A stretch of 5,809 nucleotides of DNA from Ignavibacteria bacterium (GCA_030835005.1 JAUQWT010000292.1:1-5809); one strand, 5' to 3'; counted from the stretch's first letter, positions 1 to 5,733 are shown. Made by a program: numbers and translations. The notes: generated from the sequence alone by a model not told the origin.

Positions 1-1638
1 AGATTTCATTTTATTGCGTTAACACTCTTACTCGTCAGCGGGTCCTTACTTTCTCAATCATGGCATAGTTTTTACAATGGAACGGGGGATGCTGACGATG
101 AATCCCGCTCGGTTTGTGCTGATGACAGCGGTAATGTATACATTACAGGTTTCAGTATGGGAGCAAATTCCAATTTTGATATTGTTACAATTAAGTACGG
201 CGAAAAAGGAAATGTTCTTTGGGTAAGAGTCTTTAACGGTACAGGCAACAGTGAGGACAGAGCTTTTGGAATAGTTCAGGATGAGTATGGTTTCATTTAC
301 GTTGGGGGATTTACTACTTCAACAGGAAACAATGAAGATATTATACTTTTAAGATATAATGCAGCAGGTACTTTAAGCTGGTCAAAAACCTATAATCATT
401 CAGGCACTTCTTCAGACCGGGCCTGGGGAATTGTAGTTGATAATTCAGACCGCGCATATATTTATCTCACCGGTTGTACCCTTTCAGGCAGCAATTATGA
501 TTATTTGACTGTAAAGTACAGAGATGACGGGTTTTTCAAATGGGCTAATACATATGACAGAGGCTCTTCATCCGATGACAGGGCATTGGGAATTGTAGTT
601 GATATTTACGGGAACGTAATTGTTACGGGTTCAAGCCAGGGAAGTACATCAGGGTTTGATTATTACACAATAAAGTACAATTCAGATGGGGCATTTATTT
701 GGTCCAAACGCTACAATGGCTCAAATAACGGAGAAGACAGAGCTTTCGGAATTGTCTGTGACCACCTGAATAATATAATCGTTACCGGTTACAGTATGCG
801 CAGCACATCGATCGAATCAAGAGATATAGCAACAGTTCAGTACGATAAAAACGGAACCACCAAATGGACAAAGATATATAACGGGCCTGAAAACTCAACA
901 GATGATGCTTTCGGAATTGTAGTGGATAACCTTGATAACATATACATAGCGGGCTCTACCAAAAAATCAAATACATCCGAAGATATCCTGGCATTAAAAT
1001 ACAACCAGTCCGGAACAGAGAAATGGGCTTCAATTCATAACTCCGGAGGTACAAATTCTGATTTAGCATACTGCCTTAACGTTGATACGGAAGGCCAGTA
1101 TGTTTATCTTGCGGGCTCAAGCATTGTCACGGGTAATGAGATGATCTCAGTTGCAAAGTTCAATTCACTCGGAGAGTTCCAGCAGTCAATTATTTACCCG
1201 GGAGGCGGCCGTGCAACTGATGTTACTCTGAATAATCTAAACAGCGTGTTCCTTGGAGGTTATTATGTCAACAACACCTCCGGCTCTATGGCACCAAATA
1301 AAGATTACGTTGCTATGGAGTTTGCAAACGGACTGATCACAATAACTGCAGTTAATGGAAACGGTGAAGTGCCTTTGGAATTCGGGCTTTATCAGAATTA
1401 TCCGAATCCATTCAATCCTTCAACTTCGATCAAGTATGATATCTCTGAATCGGCATTTGTGAAACTCGTAATTTACAATGTTACCGGAGAGGAAATTGCA
1501 GTACTTGCACAGAAGCAAATGAAACCTGGGCAATACGAGATCAGCTTCACTCAAAATGGTCTGCCATCCGGAGTGTATTTCTGCAAACTATTCGCAGGTG
1601 AAAAACAATTTGTAAGAAAAATGATCCTTGTGAAGTGA
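1..1638 (+). CDS. Secreted SBBP-like repeat protein with T9SS type A sorting domain (5' end cut by window)
   Basis: Seen: the frame is open from base 1, so the first in-frame ATG (157) lies inside repeat 1 and is not the start. Visible residues 1-18 (RFHFIALTLLLVSGSLLS) are the n- and h-regions of a signal peptide, so only a few residues are missing. Residues 21-443 are eight units of about 53 residues. Each has a leading Trp, a YNG motif, D-x-A-x-GIV-x-D, a Tyr-Val-Thr-Gly-like strand and a closing D-x-x-x-x-KY-x-x-x-G. Residues 457-545 form the sorting domain: LYQNYPNPFNPST, a beta-rich middle, SGVYF and a basic end (VRKMILVK). Known: SBBP repeats build beta-propellers, and this C-terminal domain directs T9SS export across the outer membrane. 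Inferred: a surface or released protein, perhaps adhesive or ligand-binding; no catalytic motif is visible. It is a paralogue of the gene at 2646. The stop lies 2 bases before a terminator hairpin. Confidence 0.9.
   Translation, partial: RFHFIALTLLLVSGSLLSQSWHSFYNGTGDADDESRSVCADDSGNVYITGFSMGANSNFDIVTIKYGEKGNVLWVRVFNGTGNSEDRAFGIVQDEYGFIYVGGFTTSTGNNEDIILLRYNAAGTLSWSKTYNHSGTSSDRAWGIVVDNSDRAYIYLTGCTLSGSNYDYLTVKYRDDGFFKWANTYDRGSSSDDRALGIVVDIYGNVIVTGSSQGSTSGFDYYTIKYNSDGAFIWSKRYNGSNNGEDRAFGIVCDHLNNIIVTGYSMRSTSIESRDIATVQYDKNGTTKWTKIYNGPENSTDDAFGIVVDNLDNIYIAGSTKKSNTSEDILALKYNQSGTEKWASIHNSGGTNSDLAYCLNVDTEGQYVYLAGSSIVTGNEMISVAKFNSLGEFQQSIIYPGGGRATDVTLNNLNSVFLGGYYVNNTSGSMAPNKDYVAMEFANGLITITAVNGNGEVPLEFGLYQNYPNPFNPSTSIKYDISESAFVKLVIYNVTGEEIAVLAQKQMKPGQYEISFTQNGLPSGVYFCKLFAGEKQFVRKMILVK
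61..1329 (+). repeat. Eight tandem propeller-type coding repeats (about 159 bp each)
   Basis: Units begin at the conserved Trp codon at 61, 220, 379, 541, 700, 865 and 1024. The eighth begins at about 1183, where Gln replaces Trp. Unit lengths are 53, 53, 54, 53, 55, 53, 53 and about 49 codons. Units 2-6 carry the clearest core (DRAFGIV or a variant). Unit 7 loses the GIV core (YCLNV) and unit 8 is strongly degenerate. The repetition is at protein level: DNA identity between units is patchy, with short runs such as 'ggaattgtagttga' shared by units 3 and 4. This is ordinary coding-repeat divergence, not a DNA satellite. Confidence 0.85.
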
Positions 1639-1640
1639 TT

Positions 1641-1666
1641 AAAAAGGGGCTGAAGAGCCCCTTTTT
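1641..1666. terminator. Bidirectional intrinsic terminator between convergent genes
   Basis: A perfect 11-bp stem pairs AAAAAGGGGCT (1641-1651) with AGCCCCTTTTT (1656-1666) around a 4-base loop, GAAG. The GC core is flanked by A5 on one side and T5 on the other, so both strands yield a hairpin ending in a U-run. It starts 2 bases after the plus-strand stop at 1638 and ends 4 bases from the stop codon of the minus-strand VOC gene at 1671. One element therefore serves both genes. Confidence 0.9.
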
Positions 1667-1670
1667 GGTT

Positions 1671-2033
1671 CTACTTCGCGCTTTGATCAGCCTGCATCAT
1701 ACCGAAGAGATTGCCTTCCACATCCTTAAAATAGCATAGCCAACCTACCCCGGGTACTGCCATTTTGGGAACTTCCAGTTTTCCGCCATTATCCTGAACC
1801 CTCTTTATATATTCATCAAGGTCCGGTACATCAATGGTATTAACAACAACCGGTTCTCCTTTGCTCTTTACAAAACCCCCATTGATACCGGGAGTATTTT
1901 TATCGCCGGTTTCTATTAGCCAATATTCCCGGCCTCCCCATTGGTTAAATTTCCAGTCGAAAACCTTTTCATAGAAGCTTCTGACTTTAACTGTATCGCC
2001 CGTAACAATTTCAAAATGCAATACTCTTGGCAT
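1671..2033 (-). CDS. VOC superfamily protein (glyoxalase/bleomycin resistance/dioxygenase fold), 120 aa
   Basis: Seen: two half-modules as in VOC proteins. Residues 1-57 start MPRVLHFEI, followed by a helix (VRSFYEKVFDWKF) and strands (YWLIET). Residues 61-115 start PVVVNTIDV, followed by DLDEYIKRVQDNGG and a strand pair ending FKDVEGNLFGMMQ. Length is typical of single-chain VOC proteins. The start at 2033 is chosen because AAGGAGG lies just upstream and the VOC fold begins at MPRV; the frame runs on to an ATG at 2105, but that extension looks non-homologous. Known: VOC metal sites use His/Glu at the first strands and the last strand. Here His6 is present, but the matching positions in module 2 appear to be Asn65 and Met112/113, so a classical glyoxalase metal site is doubtful. 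Inferred: cytoplasmic; substrate unknown; possibly a CFP-30B-like small-molecule-binding protein. It faces away from its right-hand neighbour and is probably monocistronic. Confidence 0.88.
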   Translation of the reverse strand: MPRVLHFEIVTGDTVKVRSFYEKVFDWKFNQWGGREYWLIETGDKNTPGINGGFVKSKGEPVVVNTIDVPDLDEYIKRVQDNGGKLEVPKMAVPGVGWLCYFKDVEGNLFGMMQADQSAK

Positions 2034-2037
2034 TGAT

Positions 2038-2044
2038 CCTCCTT
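2038..2044 (-). promoter_or_regulatory. Strong ribosome binding site of the VOC gene
   Basis: On the minus strand AAGGAGG is followed by ATCA and then the ATG at 2033, a spacing of 4 bases. It is a full anti-SD match and fixes the start at 2033 rather than at the upstream in-frame ATG (2105). The two large secreted-protein and TPR genes lack any comparable site. Confidence 0.8.
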
Positions 2045-2064
2045 TTTGCTGCATCTGTTTTATT

Positions 2065-2072
2065 GAAATATA
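2065..2072 (-). promoter_or_regulatory. Possible -7 element of the VOC gene promoter
   Basis: The minus strand reads TATATTTC, matching the Bacteroidota -7 consensus TAnnTTTG at five of its six defined positions. It lies 31 bases before the ATG, so a start site just downstream would leave a short leader that includes the RBS. No properly spaced -33 TTG box was found. Single short matches of this kind arise by chance in AT-rich DNA. Confidence 0.27.
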
Positions 2073-2161
2073 AGCCGAGGGTGCCCAAAAATAACTTCTT
2101 ATCATTAAAACTGCAACCTTCCCTAATTGACCGGCGTCTAACTGATATGAAGGGAATCATA

Positions 2162-2272
2162 ATGATGTTGAATCTGAAAATGAAGACGGTCGAAAAGATT
2201 GTTGCGGCGCTGCTTTTTGTGGATCTGGCAATTTTTTCGATAATGTGCTTCAGTTATTATCTGAATTTCTAA
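2162..2272 (+). CDS. Possible small single-span membrane protein (36 aa), hypothetical
   Basis: I do not recognise this peptide. Seen: starting at the ATG at 2162, the product has a short basic N-terminus (MMLNLKMKTVEK), then about 22 hydrophobic residues (13-34, IVAALLFVDLAIFSIMC and on), and ends SYYLNF. An Asp (residue 21) sits in the middle of the predicted helix. AAGGGA at 2150-2155, 6 bases before this ATG, supports the start. The frame also has ATGs at 2147 and, far upstream, at 2027, but the latter overlaps the VOC gene and codes for unconvincing sequence. A very strong intrinsic terminator follows 54 bases after the stop, which argues that something here is transcribed on this strand. 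Inferred: inner-membrane peptide of unknown role, perhaps regulatory or toxin-like. With one short frame and no family match, a chance ORF remains possible. Confidence 0.42.
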   Translation: MMLNLKMKTVEKIVAALLFVDLAIFSIMCFSYYLNF

Positions 2273-2325
2273 AATAAGGAATTGCCTCATTTACAATGTT
2301 AAGTGATTACCTCCGCTTGACAATT

Positions 2326-2360
2326 CAAGGAATAAAGTGATTTATTCCTTGTTTTTTTTT
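2326..2360 (+). terminator. Strong intrinsic terminator with GTGA loop and T9 tract
   Basis: An 11-bp perfect stem pairs CAAGGAATAAA (2326-2336) with TTTATTCCTTG (2341-2351), closed by GTGA, a GNRA-type tetraloop, and followed directly by nine T residues (2352-2360). Orientation is plus. The only plus-strand gene it can serve is the small ORF ending at 2272 or an unannotated RNA, because the gene at 1638 already has its own terminator. A further copy of the stem arm, AAAACAAGGA, follows at 2361-2370. Confidence 0.88.
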
Positions 2361-2606
2361 AAAACAAGGATCTCTAACTACCCTATAAATGAAGCTATTA
2401 CGAGGAAGATACCGTAAACGCATTATAAAGTAACTGAATCTACTACACCATTCTTTCACCTTACGAGTGAGACTCAAAAACTTTTGTTGTGTAAAAAACC
2501 TCAAAAACAGGGCATAAATGAGAAAAAATTTGCAGAAATCTACCGTAAAGGTAGTAATATTTAGCTCATAACGAATGCTGTGACCACTTTATTATGGGAA
2601 ATTTGA
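2361..2606. other. Non-coding stretch between the small ORF unit and the second secreted-protein gene
   Basis: I see no convincing gene here on either strand. It is AT-rich and stop-rich. It holds AAAACAAGGA (2361-2370), which can pair with the terminator's 3' arm. It also holds a 9-base direct repeat CTCAAAAAC (2473-2481 and 2500-2508), a 9-base direct repeat TACCGTAAA (2410-2418 and 2541-2549), and a short hairpin CTACC-GTAAA-GGTAG (2540-2554). The hairpin lies about 50 bases upstream of the promoter-like element and could be an operator, but nothing shows that it is functional. Confidence 0.5.
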
Positions 2607-2614
2607 TAAATTTG
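2607..2614 (+). promoter_or_regulatory. Bacteroidota-type -7 promoter element of the second repeat-protein gene
   Basis: TAAATTTG matches TAnnTTTG at every defined position and is the only full match I found on the plus strand of this intergenic region. It sits 31 bases before the ATG at 2646, giving a predicted start site near 2620 and a leader of roughly 25 bases. I cannot see a clear TTG -33 box 17-23 bases upstream, so this may be a weak or activator-dependent promoter. It would drive both the repeat-protein gene and the TPR gene behind it. Confidence 0.5.
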
Positions 2615-2645
2615 CCTTGTAAACAGAATAGCTATATACCAGAAA

Positions 2646-4337
2646 ATGAAAACAATTAAGAAAAATACTGCGGAAAAAATGAAAAAGGTTTTTATTGCTT
2701 TATTGTTTGGATTATGCACCTTCAATCTATATTCTCAATGGGCTTCCAGTTATTGGGGCAACTCTCAGGGCGATTTTAACATTCTGAATGCAAAAGGTAT
2801 GGCTGTTACCACCGACCGGTGGAACAAATGTTACGTTGCAGGTTATGTTATGTCCGAAGCAAACGGAAATGATATTGTATTAATAAAGTATGATAATGAC
2901 GGCGATACTGTTTGGGTACGCTCCTATAATGGAACAGGAAATTCTGAAGATAAGGCTTTTGGAATAGTCACAGATTATGAAGGCGATGTTTATGTGACCG
3001 GTTCAGTTACAGTTGCCGGAAGAGGTTTAGAACTTGTACTCTTAAAATACAGAAAGAACGGGAATCTGCTCTGGGTTAGGACTTATGGTGCAACCGATCA
3101 GATGCTGGATGATGAAGGACTTGCAGTTACACTGGATGAATACGAGAGGATATGCGTTGCCGGTTATTGCACAAATTCAGACGGAAGCAGTGATATTTTG
3201 ATACAGAAATATTCCTCTTCAGGAGAGTTATTGTTCACCAATAAATATGATGGTGAAGACAATTTGGACAGCAAAGGATACGGAATTGCAGTCAACAGTA
3301 ATAACGCTATATATGTATCCGGATTTGTAACAACAACTGAAGGACAGGAAGATATAGCGGTTTTAAAACTCAACCAAAGCGGCAATATTGCCTGGGCAAA
3401 GGTCTATGAAGGCAGTCCGAGCAGCGATAAGGCCTTTGGAATTACTGTAGATGAATTTGATAATGTTTATGTAGCAGGATACGTTTCGGAAAACAGCACA
3501 GGCAGTACAGATGCTGTACTCCTGAAATATAATGGTGCCGGAACAGTTAAATGGGAAAGATCATATAACGGTGAAGGTTCTATCACGGAAGATAAGGCGT
3601 GGGGCATTGTGGTTGATGAGGATAATAACAGCGTATACATTACCGGACAGACTTCGACACTCACAAGCAGCCTTGATTACCTTACCATAAGATACAGTTA
3701 CAGTGGTGCAAGAAGATGGGTCTCGAAATACAACGGAACAGGCAACGGAAGTGACTATGCAAATGCTATAGCATTGCTCCCCGGGAACAAAGTCATTGTC
3801 ACGGGTGCAAGCTGGGGCACAAACGGTAATCACGACTATGCAACGGTAAAGATCAATAATAACGGACATAACACTGAAACAAACAGGTACAGTTATGCAG
3901 GCAACAGTGATGATATTGCAAAGGATGTTGCTGTTTCGAAAAATAACAGTAGTACAGTGTTTGTGACAGGTTACAGCGAGCTTATTGTAGACGGCCCGAA
4001 TAATCAGTGTGCAATTTCGACCGTAATGGTAAGGGATGAAAGCGGTGAAAAACAGGTTAATTCAGTTATTCCTGATGTTTTTACACTTTATCAGAATTAC
4101 CCGAATCCGTTCAATCCTTCAACTACCATTAAGTTTGAGCTTCCTGAAGACGTAAAAGTAAGGCTGGTTGTTTATGATGTAGTTGGGAAAGTGGTAGATA
4201 TTCTTGCAGATCAGAATATGGAAGCTGGAAATTACAGCATCACGTATACTAGTAAAAACCTGGCCTCGGGAGTGTATTTCTATGAGCTCATTGCCGGGGA
4301 TTACAGAGATGTAAAGAAAATGACATTAATAAAATAA
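2646..4337 (+). CDS. Secreted SBBP-like repeat protein with T9SS type A sorting domain (563 aa)
   Basis: Seen: a Sec signal peptide ending in LYSQ, with cleavage probably between Ser and Gln. Eight units follow from Trp32 (starts at about residues 32, 90, 143, 197, 250, 303, 358 and 412) with YNG, D-K-A-F-GIV-x-D, Tyr-Val-x-Gly and KY-x-x-x-G motifs. The T9SS sorting domain is at residues 475-563 (LYQNYPNPFNPST, SGVYF, basic end VKKMTLIK). Start: the ATG at 2646 gives an unusually long n-region; the ATG at 2679 (Met12, MKKVFIALLFG) gives a standard signal peptide and may be the true start. Neither has a good Shine-Dalgarno site. Known: such C-terminal domains are T9SS export signals. Inferred: cell-surface or released propeller protein without visible catalytic residues. 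It is a paralogue of the gene at 1-1638, most similar in unit 2 and the sorting domain. The TPR gene follows after 43 bases and is probably co-transcribed. Confidence 0.92.
   Translation: MKTIKKNTAEKMKKVFIALLFGLCTFNLYSQWASSYWGNSQGDFNILNAKGMAVTTDRWNKCYVAGYVMSEANGNDIVLIKYDNDGDTVWVRSYNGTGNSEDKAFGIVTDYEGDVYVTGSVTVAGRGLELVLLKYRKNGNLLWVRTYGATDQMLDDEGLAVTLDEYERICVAGYCTNSDGSSDILIQKYSSSGELLFTNKYDGEDNLDSKGYGIAVNSNNAIYVSGFVTTTEGQEDIAVLKLNQSGNIAWAKVYEGSPSSDKAFGITVDEFDNVYVAGYVSENSTGSTDAVLLKYNGAGTVKWERSYNGEGSITEDKAWGIVVDEDNNSVYITGQTSTLTSSLDYLTIRYSYSGARRWVSKYNGTGNGSDYANAIALLPGNKVIVTGASWGTNGNHDYATVKINNNGHNTETNRYSYAGNSDDIAKDVAVSKNNSSTVFVTGYSELIVDGPNNQCAISTVMVRDESGEKQVNSVIPDVFTLYQNYPNPFNPSTTIKFELPEDVKVRLVVYDVVGKVVDILADQNMEAGNYSITYTSKNLASGVYFYELIAGDYRDVKKMTLIK
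2739..4031 (+). repeat. Eight tandem propeller-type coding repeats of the second paralogue
   Basis: Units begin at about 2739, 2913, 3072, 3234, 3393, 3552, 3717 and 3879. Unit 1 is longest (58 codons); the others are 53-55. Trp leads units 1-3 and 5-7, Phe leads unit 4 and Thr leads the degenerate unit 8. Units 2, 5 and 6 carry the best core (DKAFGIV, DKAFGIT and DKAWGIV). The number and order of units match those of the first paralogue, including decay of the last unit. Confidence 0.83.
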
Positions 4338-4380
4338 AACCCTGAAAGATTAATATTCACAACACACAGTACAAAGAAAT

Positions 4381-5733
4381 ATGAACTCAACCTCAACAAA
4401 ATATAAAGCCTTCGAAGAAGTTGACCTGCTGAATAAGCAGGCGCAGGAAGCCCGAAAGACCAACTGCAGCAACTCTCTTGCGATAAGTAAACAGGCAATA
4501 GAAGCAGCATCCGTGCTGAAATATGAGGAAGGGCTGGCTAAAGCTTACTACAATGCAGGTATTGCAAGCAGGTTATCATCCAACTTTGAAACTGCTTTGC
4601 AGTATTATAATGAAGCTTTGGCATTAAACCGCAGGTTAAGAGATAAAAAATCCGAAGCAACAACACTTAACTCCATGGCTAATGTTTACCTTGGGTTGAG
4701 TGATTTTAAGAATGCAATTGAGTATTATGATGAGTGCATATTTGTTGCACAATCCACCGGCGATCTTAAGTTTGAAACGACCGTACTTACAAATAAAGGA
4801 CTGGCATACCAGCAGTTTGGTGATCTGAAAGCCTCGCTGAACAGCTTCTTCGAGAGCCTCAGTATCTGTAAGAGCGCGGATATTCCCGTCCATTACGCAT
4901 TGTACAATAACATCGGGATAGTTTACCTTGAAATTGAGAGATATAATGAAGCAATGACTTATTTCATAGAGGCTCTCAAGAAAGCTACAACCTGTAAAAA
5001 TGTAATTGACGAAAGCTTTACCCTTGCCAATATTGGCAGGACGTATATCTATCTCGGCGATTTTTCAAATGCTATCACTTACCTGTGCGAAGCAGTTATA
5101 ATAATGAAGAAATTCGGCAACCGCCAGGCTGAGTGTCAGGTCTACGCAAATCTCGGCAAGGCGTTCATGAAAATGAGAAGTTATCCTGAAGCAATTAAGT
5201 ATTACAACAGGTCACTGAAATATTATAAAGAAATTGGAGATCTGAGCTCAGTTTCTCACACTCTTTGCGAGATAGGCGAGCTTTACTTTGAGCTGAACGA
5301 TTACAAAACAAGCAAAGATTTCTTCAATGAAGGGCTGGTAATTTCTAAACAGATTAATGATGTTGTTAATATAGTGAGGATAAATACCGGAATAGCCAGA
5401 TTGTATCTCAAATTCCGCGATACTGAAAAAGCATCCGAGCTGCTTTCTGCGGCAGAAGACCTGGCATCATCAAGAGGATGTTATAAAGAGCTTAGCAAGA
5501 TCTTTAAGATCTACAGCGAAACCTACGGCTCAGCCGGAAGGACCAAAGAGGCACGTGAATCGCTTGAAAAGCATTATTCTTACCTGCAGAAGCTCATTTC
5601 TCTTGAAGAAGAAGGCAAACTGCAGGCACTGATACTTGGTCACATCTCTCCTGAAATCAGTAACAATGGCGGGCAAAACGGTTCTCAGCAAAAAGCCGGC
5701 AAAGAAAGTATGCTTGTAACTGCAGCAATTTGA
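4381..5733 (+). CDS. Cytoplasmic TPR-repeat protein, sensor-like, without an output domain (450 aa)
   Basis: Seen: no signal peptide and no membrane segment. Residues about 13-46 form a partial helix pair. Nine TPR units follow with an almost exact 40-residue period: the small residue of helix A recurs at 60, 100, 140, 179, 219, 259, 299, 339 and 379, with FxxAxxYYxEAL-type B helices. After the last unit comes a linker, EKHYSYLQKLISLEEEGKLQAL, then a polar Gly/Gln/Asn-rich tail (about 421-450). Known: 40-residue TPRs bind peptides or proteins, and in this phylum they often form the sensory part of histidine kinases, cyclases or regulators, with a similar 'HY..L..L..EE..KLQAL' linker leading to the output domain. 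Here none follows. Start: it is the first ATG after an in-frame stop at 4351; the Shine-Dalgarno site is weak. Inferred: scaffold or regulatory partner, perhaps linked to the secreted protein upstream. The stop is natural, with a terminator 29 bases on. Confidence 0.9.
   Translation: MNSTSTKYKAFEEVDLLNKQAQEARKTNCSNSLAISKQAIEAASVLKYEEGLAKAYYNAGIASRLSSNFETALQYYNEALALNRRLRDKKSEATTLNSMANVYLGLSDFKNAIEYYDECIFVAQSTGDLKFETTVLTNKGLAYQQFGDLKASLNSFFESLSICKSADIPVHYALYNNIGIVYLEIERYNEAMTYFIEALKKATTCKNVIDESFTLANIGRTYIYLGDFSNAITYLCEAVIIMKKFGNRQAECQVYANLGKAFMKMRSYPEAIKYYNRSLKYYKEIGDLSSVSHTLCEIGELYFELNDYKTSKDFFNEGLVISKQINDVVNIVRINTGIARLYLKFRDTEKASELLSAAEDLASSRGCYKELSKIFKIYSETYGSAGRTKEARESLEKHYSYLQKLISLEEEGKLQALILGHISPEISNNGGQNGSQQKAGKESMLVTAAI

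Noticed and set aside
2034..2105. Upstream extension of the VOC gene to an ATG at 2105
   Set aside because: The extra 24 residues do not fit the VOC fold, and a perfect AAGGAGG site is placed for the ATG at 2033; the extension would also span the RBS and the possible promoter.
2027..2161. Longer version of the small plus-strand ORF starting at 2027
   Set aside because: It would overlap the start of the VOC gene on the other strand and encode unconvincing sequence; the RBS-supported ATG at 2162 directly precedes the hydrophobic helix.
2317..2345. Perfect TTGACA (sigma70 -35 box) before the terminator
   Set aside because: The matching -10 position falls inside the terminator hairpin with a poor sequence, and this group mainly uses the -33/-7 promoter type.
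2518..2571. 17-codon ORF (MRKNLQKSTVKVV...) in the intergenic region
   Set aside because: Too short, with no proper RBS and no supporting context; chance expectation in this length of AT-rich DNA is high.
3164..3869. Several open frames on the minus strand within the second repeat-protein gene
   Set aside because: They lie antisense to a well-supported gene, have no RBS or family features, and their openness follows from the repetitive codon pattern of the real frame.
61..4031. Regularly spaced repeats that might suggest a CRISPR-like or satellite array
   Set aside because: The period of about 159 bp is a coding repeat with amino-acid-level conservation and an uninterrupted reading frame; there are no identical direct repeats with unique spacers.
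4301..4893. Minus-strand open frames over the start of the TPR gene
   Set aside because: They are antisense shadows of a clear TPR coding frame, with unremarkable Leu/Cys-rich translations and no start signals.
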